This document shows, one piece after another, positions 48,002 to 57,226 of a stretch of 64,000 nucleotides of DNA (positions within the stretch are counted from its first letter, which is position 1; each line of letters begins with the position of its first letter). Location: positions 1-64,000 of the forward strand of contig NZ_MVJN01000015.1 of NCBI RefSeq assembly GCF_003265995.1, given 5' to 3'. This stretch comes from Legionella quinlivanii. GTDB taxonomy: Bacteria > Pseudomonadota > Gammaproteobacteria > Legionellales > Legionellaceae. The position numbers and the translations under genes were made by a program. Under the pieces are notes generated by a model that did no database searches, was not told the DNA's origin, and worked only from the letters and a program-made list of their open reading frames with translations.

Positions 48002-48466
48002 TTAGTTGCTGTTTAACATTTGTTTAATCATTCTTAGATGAGCCAGCCCGACTTCCAGAGGAGCTGGGTTTGCTGACGTTTTATTTTCCTGTTCTTTTTG
48101 CTCGTCTAACCGCTTTTGAAAGCTTCGGCACAGGTCATAAAATTGCGGTAAGGTTGGCGGAAACTCCTTCTGCTTCAGGCAACATTCGATTGCCTTATCA
48201 ATAATTTCCGGCTGAAAGTCTTTTAAGCTGTTCAACCACTCTTTTTTCATGAAAGCGATAAATCCTTCTTCCTTCAGTTGCGAGCGCCATAATGCGCCGT
48301 AAAAGGAGGCAAACTTCATAAACAAGCGGTTAATATGCGCCTCTGACGATACCCCTGAAGGGGATGACGTTGGAGTCTTCGCTATCGGTTTCGCATCCAC
48401 TCTGGCATTCTGCCCAGAGCGAATCGTAGTTTGTGGCAGCTGAATAAGATTTTTGATGTGTTGCAT
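48002..48466 (-). CDS. lvrB: LvrB, phage replication-P-like protein
   Basis: A 154-residue protein from the ATG at 48466 (AGGA upstream); the first 137 bases overlap the end of lvrA in another frame. Residues about 45-120 resemble the replication protein P/helicase-loader family: INRLFMKFASFYGALW, a KKEWLNSL helix, DKAIECCLKQ, and the FPPTLPQFYDLC signature. This suggests recruitment of DnaB rather than a role in secretion. The gene name follows the Legionella lvr order; the function is inferred. Confidence 0.72.
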   Translation of the reverse strand: MQHIKNLIQLPQTTIRSGQNARVDAKPIAKTPTSSPSGVSSEAHINRLFMKFASFYGALWRSQLKEEGFIAFMKKEWLNSLKDFQPEIIDKAIECCLKQKEFPPTLPQFYDLCRSFQKRLDEQKEQENKTSANPAPLEVGLAHLRMIKQMLNSN

Positions 48467-49214
48467 GGTGCTCGTCCTTTTGGTGTTGAGTCGGTAATTC
48501 ATCGTTCCAGCATTGCTGGGCTATCCAGTTACTGGCGTTTTTCCAGTTAGGCATCCAGCGCTTGAGGGCTATTTGTTGGTCGCGGTAAGCGATTTGCTGC
48601 TGCAAGGCATTCATCATGCGCTGAAAAAGTTCGGCAGAGGGATTTAATTCGATGAAAGCCTGCTGCGCTTGAGGCTGTGAGCGCTTGACCGGATACACCG
48701 ACCAAAATTGCTCGAATTGTTTATATAAAAAAAATAAATAATTATTATTACTATTATGAGGTATGGCGGGTTCTGCCTTTTTGGCTATGGCGGCTTGCTG
48801 ATTAATTTTATCAAAAGCCCTTGCCCCGTCTGGTCTATCTGAGTTATCCACAATGGCGGAATGGTATGGCGCCTTGATGGCGGGTTTATTTTGGGCAGAA
48901 AAACGCTCAGACGCTAATAAGCACTTTAAAATAAGCGCATGCTCAGTACTTTGATTTTCGATTAACCCGGCTTTTTCCAAACCTTTAATGGCTCGGCGGA
49001 TCTGATCTTTGCTTGGGCTTCCGCTTTGTATTCCGGGGTGTGGTTCAACATAAAGCGCTTCAGCTATTGATTGATAACTGATCCCACGTTTTATTCCTGC
49101 CATGCGTGTGTTTATGTCCGTATAAGGGCGTATTCCTACTAAGTAAGCCAATTGTTGAACCTGCGGTAAGCCATAAAGCCCTGCAAGTTCATCTTTATTA
49201 ATAAAAAAATCCAT
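48330..49214 (-). CDS. lvrA: LvrA, phage replication-O/primosome-like protein
   Basis: A 294-residue protein (ATG at 49214; GTG at 49223 also possible). The N-terminal 100 residues look like a winged helix (SKDQIRRAIKGLEKAGLIE). After a Ser/Asn linker, residues about 165-250 carry the pattern common in phage replisome organisers: FEQFWSVYPVKRSQPQAQQA and WMPNWKNASNWIAQQCWNDE. Together with LvrB it would form an O/P-type initiation pair. It is the first gene of the lvr/lvh operon and divergent from the CI-like repressor. Confidence 0.7.
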   Translation of the reverse strand: MDFFINKDELAGLYGLPQVQQLAYLVGIRPYTDINTRMAGIKRGISYQSIAEALYVEPHPGIQSGSPSKDQIRRAIKGLEKAGLIENQSTEHALILKCLLASERFSAQNKPAIKAPYHSAIVDNSDRPDGARAFDKINQQAAIAKKAEPAIPHNSNNNYLFFLYKQFEQFWSVYPVKRSQPQAQQAFIELNPSAELFQRMMNALQQQIAYRDQQIALKRWMPNWKNASNWIAQQCWNDELPTQHQKDEHHATHQKSYSAATNYDSLWAECQSGCETDSEDSNVIPFRGIVRGAY

Positions 49215-49377
49215 AACGAACACTTCATCCCTAACGTTTTAATGCACTTGATTTTGAGCTAACACTCACATACATTGAGCGAATCGATACTAACTATCCC
49301 TTAACCCTTGCCTAATTCATTGACCATTTGATGTAAATTTGTTAAAGCTATTAGTTCAATGGGTTGTGTTTTATGGG

Positions 49378-49440
49378 ATAATACGTATATTAAAATAAAT
49401 TATACCTATAATGCGTATTATGTAAATACGTTATACGTTA
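49378..49440. promoter_or_regulatory. Operator/promoter cluster between lvrA and the repressor
   Basis: Several related palindromic or half-site sequences lie in this span: ATACGTAT (49381-49388), ATAATGCGTATTAT (49408-49421) and TACGTTATACGTTA near 49427-49440. A TATAAT-like box overlaps them. The same CGTATAAT-type half-site forms the inverted repeat before alpA. They are the likely binding sites of the adjacent repressor, controlling both divergent promoters. Confidence 0.55.
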
Positions 49441-49473
49441 TTTTGGTATATAAATTATTTGTACTAGGTTTCT

Positions 49474-50160
49474 ATGAATGAAAATACAGATGATCAACGT
49501 ATAAATGCCGGCCGGCGTATTAAAACCGCTAGAAGTTTGGCAGGTATATCTCGTAAAGATTTGGAAGAGAAATTCGGCATTAGTATGCATACTCTCCAAT
49601 CATGGGAGTTAGGCAGAAACCCATTAAATGAAAAAACAGCCTCCAAACTTGTAGAGATATTACATAGCGCAGGCGTAAGCTGTTCAATGCAATGGCTCCT
49701 TAATGGTTCAGGGAAAAGCCCAAGTCTCGTTAATGCTGAATTTGTACCATTCCCGACCATTGATAAAGATATAGCCCCACTTCTTAGCCAAGAAAATTCC
49801 ATCCAGAAAGAAATAGAGTTCTTTAGGTCTAACAATCCGAATGCTATGGTTATAATGGTTTCAGATGACACAATGGAGCCTACATACTCAAGGGGAGACT
49901 TTGTTGGTGGTATCCAATACTTAAACACTCCAGATATCGAGAGATGCATTGGGCATGATTGCATTGTTGAACTTAACGAAGGAACTTATTTTCGACGATT
50001 TATAAAGAGAAAGAATGGTTATGCATTAGTTTGTCTAAATGCTCAGACGAAAATAGAAGAGCCGGTTATATTTTCAAAAAAAATTCTTGCGGCAACTCCC
50101 ATTATTTGGCATCGCTGGAAGCTAACCAAACCAAATTCCTCACAAAACGAAACTGCATGA
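49474..50160 (+). CDS. CI/LexA-fold repressor with non-catalytic S24 domain
   Basis: A 228-residue regulator. Residues 13-65 are an XRE helix-turn-helix (GRRIKTARSLAGISRKDLEE). Residues about 120-220 form an S24/LexA-like domain (MVSDDTMEPTYSRGDFVGG). The catalytic Ser is replaced by T133 and the Lys by Arg near 174, so RecA-stimulated autocleavage is unlikely. It is divergent from lvrA with operator-like palindromes between. A truncated near-copy sits at 57424-57893. It probably holds the lvr/lvh operon and excision genes silent. How it would be released is not clear. Confidence 0.85.
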   Translation: MNENTDDQRINAGRRIKTARSLAGISRKDLEEKFGISMHTLQSWELGRNPLNEKTASKLVEILHSAGVSCSMQWLLNGSGKSPSLVNAEFVPFPTIDKDIAPLLSQENSIQKEIEFFRSNNPNAMVIMVSDDTMEPTYSRGDFVGGIQYLNTPDIERCIGHDCIVELNEGTYFRRFIKRKNGYALVCLNAQTKIEEPVIFSKKILAATPIIWHRWKLTKPNSSQNETA

Positions 50161-50328
50161 TAAAATCAAATTTCATAGGCCACCAATCTGCAACTTGCTC
50201 TGTGTTTAAAAGTTCTCGATTTTTTAATTAAATTTACACGGAAAGCAATAGAAAATTATAAATATTAAAATCTTCTATAATTGAAGGAGTTTATTTCTTT
50301 GCAGAAAATTTTTTAAGGATAATGAGTT

Positions 50329-51378
50329 ATGAAAAATAAATCTTATGTCATATGGAACAATAAGGGTGGTGTAGGCAAGAGCACAATAACTTTTCATATT
50401 GCCTCTGTTTTTGCGGAAAAGAATCCGGATAAAGATGTTATTGTCGTAGACATGTGCCCGCAAGCTAATTGTTCAACGATGTTATTAGGCGGTGGCCGTA
50501 AAGGTGAAATTGTTCTGCAAGAGTTAATTGCGCTGGATACGCCCCGAACTGTGGTAGGTTATATAACTGACGTTATTGTCGGCCAAAAGCAAAATACCGC
50601 TGATTATTTGATTAAGGTTTCAGATAAAAATCCCACACTTCCATCTAATATTTTCTTAATGTCAGGAGATGGAAATTTAGAATTGATATCTCCCCTTCTT
50701 TCGCGAAGAGCTGAAGCTGAGCCTATATCCGAAAAAGACAAGCCATGGAAAGCTATACATTCAATTATGAAAAACCTTACCGTCGAGCGTATAAATAATG
50801 ATCGACCAGTTACTTATTTTGTTGATACAAATCCAAGCTTCTCAATTTATACGCAAATGGCTGTAGCATCAGGAGATTTTTTGCTTGTACCTATAAATGC
50901 TGATGATTCATCAATTTTTGCAATATCTGGTCTTTTTAACTTAATTTATGGTTCTAAGAAAAAACATCCTGTTTATGATAAATATACGTTTGTTACCAGA
51001 GTTAATGATAACGACTTAGAACGACCTAAAATTCATTTATTGTTGGGAAACAGGTTCACACAAAAGAAAGGAGCAGCTCATGCCTTCAAAGCATTATCTA
51101 ATGAAGCAACAAAGAAAATGTATGATGAATATTTAGAGAACAAAAAATGGTTTCGTGAGAGTCAAACGGATATTACGACTCAAGTGGATTTTGAGAATGA
51201 GTTCACAATAGAATTAAGAGATTTTAATAGCGCAGGAGTGGTGGCTTCAAATTCTGGCATCCCCTTAAGCAAGATGGACAATCACACCTATGAGGTATAC
51301 GGAGAAAAGATACAAGTAGCAAAAGAACAGCGTGAGAAATGTAAAGAAACCATCGAAAATTTGGTGGCAAGACTTTAG
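50329..51378 (+). CDS. ParA-like partition/MinD-type ATPase
   Basis: A 349-residue ATPase with a deviant Walker A (WNNKGGVGKST, residues 9-19), Walker A' region VVDMCPQANCS and a later VDTNPSFS segment. It has no N-terminal HTH, so it is ParA type Ib-like. It may position or stabilise the excised element, fitting with the O/P-like genes. No obvious ParB follows, so a partner could be encoded elsewhere or be a small unrecognised protein. Confidence 0.85.
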   Translation: MKNKSYVIWNNKGGVGKSTITFHIASVFAEKNPDKDVIVVDMCPQANCSTMLLGGGRKGEIVLQELIALDTPRTVVGYITDVIVGQKQNTADYLIKVSDKNPTLPSNIFLMSGDGNLELISPLLSRRAEAEPISEKDKPWKAIHSIMKNLTVERINNDRPVTYFVDTNPSFSIYTQMAVASGDFLLVPINADDSSIFAISGLFNLIYGSKKKHPVYDKYTFVTRVNDNDLERPKIHLLLGNRFTQKKGAAHAFKALSNEATKKMYDEYLENKKWFRESQTDITTQVDFENEFTIELRDFNSAGVVASNSGIPLSKMDNHTYEVYGEKIQVAKEQREKCKETIENLVARL

Positions 51379-51848
51379 GTCTAGTGCAATATCTGGTGTC
51401 TTGAATAATAAACGTTAAACGTAAACTTGCTTTGATGATATTGTTAAGGATAAACCTTTGCCATGGCATAACCTGTGTGATTCATAGAGATCCTTTCAAT
51501 TTTTTCATAATCAAATCAGTATGATAATTAGCTATTTGGATGCGTTCATTGTCTATTTTATACTCGTTACTCACCTCTTCTCTAAAGGGGATTATTTCGC
51601 TTAATTCAGCCACTATAGCCGAAGGAGGTTTTTCCTTTAGTGATTACCTCCCTCTATAAATATGTGGTAAATTACATTTTTATACCTGAATTTCTGCTGT
51701 AATCTGTTGCCTTATCAACAGGCACAGACGATGACGTTCATTGTTTAAAGCGTTGTTGGCATTAGGGCTATCCGTTAGAAAAATTGCGAGTGATTTACGA
51801 GAATCTTCTCCGCAAACTGATGGATGTTAATTAAATTAAGGAGTTCAA
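51379..51848. other. Gap with possible decayed coding sequence
   Basis: 470 bp between parA and the O-methyltransferase. From about 51745 a plus-strand frame without a start reads ALLALGLSVRKIASDL, which looks like the helix-turn-helix part of a transposase or regulator but is not intact. An alternative frame is also open over a short stretch. No tRNA or strong terminator is seen. Confidence 0.3.
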
Positions 51849-52445
51849 ATGTTTCACGATATACCGACTGTGATCCTGGATCGAATGTATTATTTAGAAA
51901 ACAGAGATCAAGAAGAGATGCAGGGGAAAATAGATATTAAACATTATGATAAATTGCGTCAAATTCCACCTGAAACTGGTCGGTTTATTAGTTTACTTGC
52001 AGCGAGTGCACCTAATGGACAATGGGTGGAAATAGGTACAAGCGCAGGATATTCAACGTTGTGGTTAATTTTAGCATGCATGCAATTGAACAAGAAAATA
52101 TCAACGTTTGAATTAGACCAACAAAAAATTGCATTAGCGAAGGAGACATTTGCATTGGCTCAAGTTGAGCAATATGTTGATTTAATTCCAGGTGATGTAT
52201 TTGATCATTTGCCAAGTTATACAAATATCTCATTATGCTTCCTTGACACAGAAAAGGAGCTTTATGCCGATTGCTATGAAATTGCAATTTCTAATATGGT
52301 TTCTGGCGGAATTCTATTGGCAGATAATGTAGTTTCTCATCAAGCTGATCTTCAATCTATGATTGATCATGTAATTGCAGATCAGAGAGTCGATTCTTTA
52401 GTAGTCCCCATAGGGCAAGGTATTCTCTTATGCAGAAAAAGGTAA
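51849..52445 (+). CDS. SAM-dependent O-methyltransferase
   Basis: A 198-residue class I methyltransferase of the O-MT family 3 (catechol/caffeoyl-CoA-like). The SAM-binding glycine loop is VEIGTSAGYSTLWL, followed by the acidic residue in STFELD and the metal-binding acidic segment FLDTEKEL (usually D-A-x-K-x-x-Y), plus LLADNVVSH. An AAGGAG site precedes the ATG. It could modify a small phenolic or hydroxylated metabolite. Cargo near the right end. Confidence 0.82.
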   Translation: MFHDIPTVILDRMYYLENRDQEEMQGKIDIKHYDKLRQIPPETGRFISLLAASAPNGQWVEIGTSAGYSTLWLILACMQLNKKISTFELDQQKIALAKETFALAQVEQYVDLIPGDVFDHLPSYTNISLCFLDTEKELYADCYEIAISNMVSGGILLADNVVSHQADLQSMIDHVIADQRVDSLVVPIGQGILLCRKR

Positions 52446-52479
52446 CGGTTTGAATATCTTGTAAAAATGAGCGAATGAC

Positions 52480-52585
52480 TAAAAACGTCCGGAAATTTCG
52501 ATGGTTCCGGGCTAGAACCCCAATTTGTAGCCGTAAAAGCGTTAAGACGTTTCTGGGGTTCCGGCTTACAACCCCAGTTTACATA
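52480..52585. repeat. Imperfect inverted repeat
   Basis: GGTTCCGGGCTAGAACCCC (about 52503) and its partner TTCTGGGGTTCCGGCTTACAACCCC (about 52550) form imperfect overlapping hairpins between the convergent methyltransferase and metalloprotease-like genes. Possible terminator or small palindromic unit. Confidence 0.4.
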
Positions 52586-52608
52586 GGGATAAACATGAAT
52601 GCCTAGCT

Positions 52609-53346
52609 TTACGGTGGCTCTTGCCTAACTTTCAACGCTTTGGCCAAGGAGTCACCTAAGGAAATCGGGGTTTGCAAAAGAACATCAATATCTAGTTTCT
52701 CGCATTCAATAAGGTATTTGACTGCAAACCAATATTTGAAGTATTCAAACTCATAACGGTCATATTGACTGGTTTTCCCTGATAGAACAGCTAGTCCCTC
52801 CTCGAGGCTCATGGTTGGGTTTCCTGCAATGTAATCGGCGTAACCTTCTTCTTTCCAAAGAAATCCCATAGGGGACCAATTTAATTCATCCGCTCTTGCA
52901 GTAAATGGGATTTTATTTTCAATCATAACATGAACAATTTCATGGGTGATTATTTGATCTAAGGCTCTGCTCGCTCCTGACGGTTTAAAACTTAAATTCG
53001 AACTAATATCACCCTTAGAAATAAAAATGTTCCTTATCAGGGGTCTTGTTATAGCAAATGGTTGAGCGGCAAACTGATAAGGCAATATATTGTGAATATT
53101 ATAATTACTTCGAAGAAAAATCTTGACTGTAGGCTCTTGATTGTACAATGGAGATCGCTTGATTTTGAAATCCACCTTGTCAAGCAAGCTGTCCGCTTCC
53201 CTGGGAATGCGTTTATCCGAATACAAAATAAAATTTTTATATTTGAGTTTATAATCGAAATAATAAAGTTGTGGGTAGTAAAGAATGATTGCAGCAAACA
53301 ATACAAGAACAACAATGGCTGAAACGAATTTAGCTATTTTTCTCAT
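52609..53346 (-). CDS. Membrane-anchored zinc metalloprotease-like protein
   Basis: A protein of about 245 residues (ATG at 53346; a longer frame to 53385 exists) with one N-terminal membrane helix (FVSAIVVLVLFAAIILYY). The catalytic HEIVH of the HExxH motif and the downstream EEGYADY, as in gluzincins, are visible. The domain faces the periplasm if the helix is an anchor. Substrate unknown. Cargo near the right end of the element. Confidence 0.7.
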   Translation of the reverse strand: MRKIAKFVSAIVVLVLFAAIILYYPQLYYFDYKLKYKNFILYSDKRIPREADSLLDKVDFKIKRSPLYNQEPTVKIFLRSNYNIHNILPYQFAAQPFAITRPLIRNIFISKGDISSNLSFKPSGASRALDQIITHEIVHVMIENKIPFTARADELNWSPMGFLWKEEGYADYIAGNPTMSLEEGLAVLSGKTSQYDRYEFEYFKYWFAVKYLIECEKLDIDVLLQTPISLGDSLAKALKVRQEPP

Positions 53347-53458
53347 GCGAATTGGACTATACAAATGTGGTAATAATATAATCATCTGTTTAATTAATCA
53401 ACATTTTTAATCAGACTGTCCTTTAAGAGAAACTTTATACATTTTACAGGAGAAACGG

Positions 53459-53766
53459 GTGCCTTTTAATATACTCAAAGACTGGTTGAACAAGGAAAAA
53501 GAACTCGGGGTTGAGGATCCTGCCTGTGCTGTGTTAAGCACTTGCAGTAGTTCTGGTGAACCCCATAGCCGAGTGGTTGCCATTCGCGAAATTGAGCCAG
53601 AGAGCCTTTTATTTTTTACGCAGCAAAAAACACGCAAGGTTGCCGAACTGTTAAAAACCCTAAATCCTGTTTGAATTTTTTATTTGCAAAGCAAAGCCGA
53701 CAAGTTATTTTGGAAGGAACAGCAATACCCATTTCTGCAGAAGAAATGAGTGACGTGATCAAGTAA
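53459..53766 (+). pseudogene. Pyridoxamine 5'-phosphate oxidase-like gene, frameshifted and truncated
   Basis: A GTG start with AGGAG upstream opens a PdxH/PNPOx-like frame: PFNILKDWLNKEKEL, DPACAVLSTCSSSGEPHSR, LLFFTQQKTRKVAELL. It stops at a TGA at 53672. In the next frame the homology continues as NFLFAKQSRQVILEG and EEMSDVIK up to a TAA near 53766. The C-terminal half of PdxH is missing. A single-base frameshift plus deletion, so non-functional. Confidence 0.75.
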
Positions 53767-53967
53767 AAAACGATAGAAGCTGCGGGCTGACACAGCTATG
53801 AACTCTCTCAATATCAATGAGATGAAATAATCAAATTATCAGTTAATTGAAACGATGTCTATGAATCACACACATAACCCCAGTTAATCAGGCACTATGT
53901 TTTTAAATTATGCCTTTTTTCATTATTGGAGTAAAATGAACTTTTTCTAGTCCTGCTAAGTTCGTCA

Positions 53968-54888
53968 ATGTGCTCTAAGAAATCGGATGCTTCCAGGTTT
54001 TTAAATAATTTCCATTTCATAACGCCCCCCAGATTAACCTGCTTTTATTCGGGTTGCTCAAGGAACCCTATTAACTCCCACACACTTTCAAAAAAATCAA
54101 TAAGAAATTACGGCGAAATTATTAAGCTACAAGTTATAGAACACGATATTTTTTCAAGGTTAAAACCAAAAGAAGAAAAAAAATATTTTAAACCCTGCAA
54201 CTTAGCTAAAGTTTCCACTTTCCCGGGATTCTGTTCATTTCACGACCATAGCATATTTAACGAGTTAGACAATTTTAATGGGATTGTTACTCCACAAATT
54301 GCATTGTTATCTCACTATCGAATGATTTGTTACGGCCTTTACATTATAGAAAAACAGCAGATCCAAGAGCAATTTTTACGCGAGAGCCAATTTATCGGTC
54401 ACGCCTCTAAAAGAGCGAAGGAGATACACAGACGAATAATAAATGGTTTTTATCAAAGACGCCTTATGATGGCTAAACAGGAGTATTTATATAGAAAAAC
54501 CGTTTGTGAAAATCTAATAGACTCAGGCAATTTTAATGAAATACAATTCATATGTTTACAGGGCAGCAATAAAGACCCTTTGTTCAATGGAAGGGCTGGA
54601 ATATTTTTTCATGGGTTAAAACGCAGACTTCCTCTAAGATTTTTACCTCAAATGCCTTATATCACCTATTCTTCGTTACACAATGGAGATTTTTGCACCT
54701 TAATTTTCCACTATCTTTCTATCGACATGGAGTATAAGACAGATCTAAATGCTTTTTTAAACGATGATAATTTTAAAGGTAAGTTGGAACTGTTAATCTC
54801 GGCTCATAGCGATTTTTGTATATGGAAAACACCTATTTCTACCGAAGGTGAGCAGAATATTAGAGAAATTATTGATTTTTACCACTAA
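53968..54888 (+). CDS. Zinc-finger-like protein of unknown function
   Basis: A 306-residue soluble protein. The N-terminus carries C25-x4-C30 followed by SHTLSKKSI, and later TFPGFCSFHDHSIF (C89-x2-H92), a putative zinc site of the form Cx4C...CxxH. Such C...SH...TFxGFCxxHD proteins occur as accessory genes in genomic islands. No catalytic domain is recognised in residues 100-306, which are mostly helical. It is next to the integrase, a position where defence genes are often carried; a defence role is speculation. Confidence 0.5.
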   Translation: MCSKKSDASRFLNNFHFITPPRLTCFYSGCSRNPINSHTLSKKSIRNYGEIIKLQVIEHDIFSRLKPKEEKKYFKPCNLAKVSTFPGFCSFHDHSIFNELDNFNGIVTPQIALLSHYRMICYGLYIIEKQQIQEQFLRESQFIGHASKRAKEIHRRIINGFYQRRLMMAKQEYLYRKTVCENLIDSGNFNEIQFICLQGSNKDPLFNGRAGIFFHGLKRRLPLRFLPQMPYITYSSLHNGDFCTLIFHYLSIDMEYKTDLNAFLNDDNFKGKLELLISAHSDFCIWKTPISTEGEQNIREIIDFYH

Positions 54889-54917
54889 TTCTCTCTCGGA
54901 AATGAACATGTCTACGC

Positions 54918-56141
54918 TTATGTTTTTAATTGCCAATTTATTTTATTAACAGCACTAATTTTATATTCAGGTGCTAAATGAGCATATCTTAATGTCATTT
55001 TTATATCAGAATGACCCAGTAACTCTCTGACAGTATTTAAATCAACTCCAGCCATAACCAATTTACTAGCAAAGTGATGACGCAAGTCATGCCATCTAAA
55101 TTGTGAAATATTAGCTTGCTCTAAAAGTGAAGCCCAAGAGCGCTTGACGTGATTAAACGGCTGATTACCCTTGCTGGGAAAAATCAGCGTACTATCAGCA
55201 GCTTTGTTTTGATAAAGCTGTTTCAAAATACTGTATGCTTCGTCATTCAGTGGAATAAAACGAGAGCTGCTGTTTTTAGTGATTCCACCATCTATGAAAA
55301 TGGATTTTGCAGAGAGGTCTATCATATCCCATGTTAGATTAAATAACTCCCCTCGTCTCAGGCCTGTATTAATAGAGAGTAGTACCATAGGCATCAAATA
55401 ATCACAGAACTCCCCTTCCCCGAGCTCTGGGTACAAAGTATAGCCGCGAATTTTACGCCATTGATTTCCACTTTCCCTTTTATGCCTCAAGAGAGCTTCT
55501 CTATCTTGCAACGCTTGTCGTAAACGTGTTTCTTCCTCTACCGATAAATATCTTACTTTTGGGGAACGATCCACTTTGAATTGCTTTAAATTTCGTAGGG
55601 CGTTTTCTTTCAAAAATCCCCACTCTGTGGCTTTAGTAATAACAGATTTAAGCGTGGTAATGTTTCGGTTAACTGTCGCTTGCGCTGTTCCTTCATTCAA
55701 ACGTTTAACCCGCCACTGTTCCAATAGAGCAGGGGTAATCTCATTAAGAGGCTTTGAATATAGCTTATTAAAACATCGATTAAGTGCTTCTATGGTTTCC
55801 CGCCCTCTTTTGTGATGAGATAATGCCCAGGGCTTGTACTCATTCTCAATGAACTCTTTTAAGGTATGTGCTTTATTAGCACCTTTTCGGGCAGTTGGTT
55901 CAATACCTTTGTTTGAATTACTTAATATCTCAATAGCCTTTTCTCTTGCTTGAGGCGCCGAGATCACCCCAACGGTACCGATATTAATCTTTTTTCCCCT
56001 TTTATATTGGCAAACATAGCGCATTGTTCCAGAAGGGAAGACTCTTATAAAAAATCCCTTCAAATCAATATCATGAACTTCATACTCCTTTTCTGCTGGC
56101 ACTAATTTTTTTATAAGAGTATTGTTGATTTTTGCTTTCAT
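54918..56141 (-). CDS. int: Tyrosine site-specific integrase (DUF4102 arm-binding type)
   Basis: A 407-residue P4-like/phage-type integrase. An N-terminal DUF4102-like domain (LKGFFIRVFPSGTMRYVC), a SAM-like core-binding domain (about 93-185) and a catalytic domain follow. Catalytic residues R262 (TGLRRGE), H351/R354 (HDLRHH), H377 (LLGHSD) and Y386 (RYAHL) are all present. It likely recombines the tRNA-Pro att sites. Its ATG immediately follows the TAG of the Abi-like gene, so expression is coupled. A relic of its 3' end is at 60268-60442. Confidence 0.95.
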   Translation of the reverse strand: MKAKINNTLIKKLVPAEKEYEVHDIDLKGFFIRVFPSGTMRYVCQYKRGKKINIGTVGVISAPQAREKAIEILSNSNKGIEPTARKGANKAHTLKEFIENEYKPWALSHHKRGRETIEALNRCFNKLYSKPLNEITPALLEQWRVKRLNEGTAQATVNRNITTLKSVITKATEWGFLKENALRNLKQFKVDRSPKVRYLSVEEETRLRQALQDREALLRHKRESGNQWRKIRGYTLYPELGEGEFCDYLMPMVLLSINTGLRRGELFNLTWDMIDLSAKSIFIDGGITKNSSSRFIPLNDEAYSILKQLYQNKAADSTLIFPSKGNQPFNHVKRSWASLLEQANISQFRWHDLRHHFASKLVMAGVDLNTVRELLGHSDIKMTLRYAHLAPEYKISAVNKINWQLKT

Positions 56142-56873
56142 CTATTTCTCTAACTTCTGAATTTGGACACCTTTTACCCGATAGCTTTCTAACATCTCAA
56201 GGGTGCAATGGGTTTTAAAAAATTCTACAAACTCAAACTCTCTTAAATAATTTCTTTTATGGGTAGAAATCCAGCCTATCGCTTTAAATATGTCATTGAA
56301 TTTTCTACGCAATTCAGCAATACATTCCTGCGGTGTAGTAGCTTTTTTAAATTTCCATATGGGTTCATGATGAAATAACCGGTTTCTGATCAATCTGATT
56401 TCCTCAAATCGCTTTGATATATTTTTCCTGTCATCATCCCCTCTCGCATAATGAGGGAAAACAGAAGGTATCAAATCAGGCCACAGTCTATGAGGATTAA
56501 ACTGATCGGTGTAAGTTTTTTGTTTTATTAAGGTGGTCCAAAAGCCGAATGTCAATGCAGCAACAATATCCGATGCAGAAACCTGCTCAAACCTTTTGGA
56601 TAAATCCTTTTTAGTTTCTGCAAGAATAGATTTTGATTTGCCATCCTTTACAACAAAATCAAACCAGAACTCTGTTTGAAATTTCTGAGTTGCAGCATGG
56701 TGTATCGCATTACGCAATGCGATTTCCACAGAGTGTATGAAAGGGTACAATGCCTGAGATATCAGTAAATTCCAATGATAAGCGCCTATGATATTGGATT
56801 GGATTTGATCAGGGCATAATATTTCATAGCTCTTGAGACGATCCATTGATAAGACGTTTAAATACTCTTCCAT
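56142..56873 (-). CDS. Abi_2-type abortive infection protein (HEPN)
   Basis: A 243-residue protein of the AbiD/F (Abi_2) family. The HEPN ribonuclease motif R163-NRLF-H168 is present in RNRLFHHEP, and the family pattern of an N-terminal SYEILCP-type segment and a GFWTTLI helix also matches. It is likely an RNase triggered by phage infection. Its stop codon abuts the integrase start codon, so the defence gene sits in the same transcript as int. Confidence 0.75.
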   Translation of the reverse strand: MEEYLNVLSMDRLKSYEILCPDQIQSNIIGAYHWNLLISQALYPFIHSVEIALRNAIHHAATQKFQTEFWFDFVVKDGKSKSILAETKKDLSKRFEQVSASDIVAALTFGFWTTLIKQKTYTDQFNPHRLWPDLIPSVFPHYARGDDDRKNISKRFEEIRLIRNRLFHHEPIWKFKKATTPQECIAELRRKFNDIFKAIGWISTHKRNYLREFEFVEFFKTHCTLEMLESYRVKGVQIQKLEK

Positions 56874-56976
56874 CCCTTGCCCTTTTCTTTATTGACATAT
56901 ACCTATCAAATGGCTCATAATTACTCAGTAAGCTTTTAGGGATCCGTGAAAGCGCCCCTTTAAGCAGTTGACCAAG

Positions 56977-56999
56977 AACCACCTTCACGGTGGTTTTTT
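56977..56999 (+). terminator. Rho-independent terminator
   Basis: Arms AACCACC/GGTGGTT with a 5-nt loop, followed by TTTTTT on the plus strand. It is near the right end of the element. No plus-strand gene is evident just upstream; it may insulate the att site or be a relic. Confidence 0.65.
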
Positions 57000-57226
57000 G
57001 GTTTATAGCCCCTCAAAATCTTCCGATACGCCCTGCACTATTTGACTCAATTTCCATTTAGAAACGTACCCCTCATCTTTCAGGGTGCATATAGGGTGCA
57101 TTTTTATTATGGAATGTAGCATAATGGTGTATGAGTGTAAATTGAAAAACACGACAAAACCCTTTGTATATAAGGGGTTATTATTTATAGAAATGCATTG
57201 AGATACATAGGGGAATTATTTGATTT

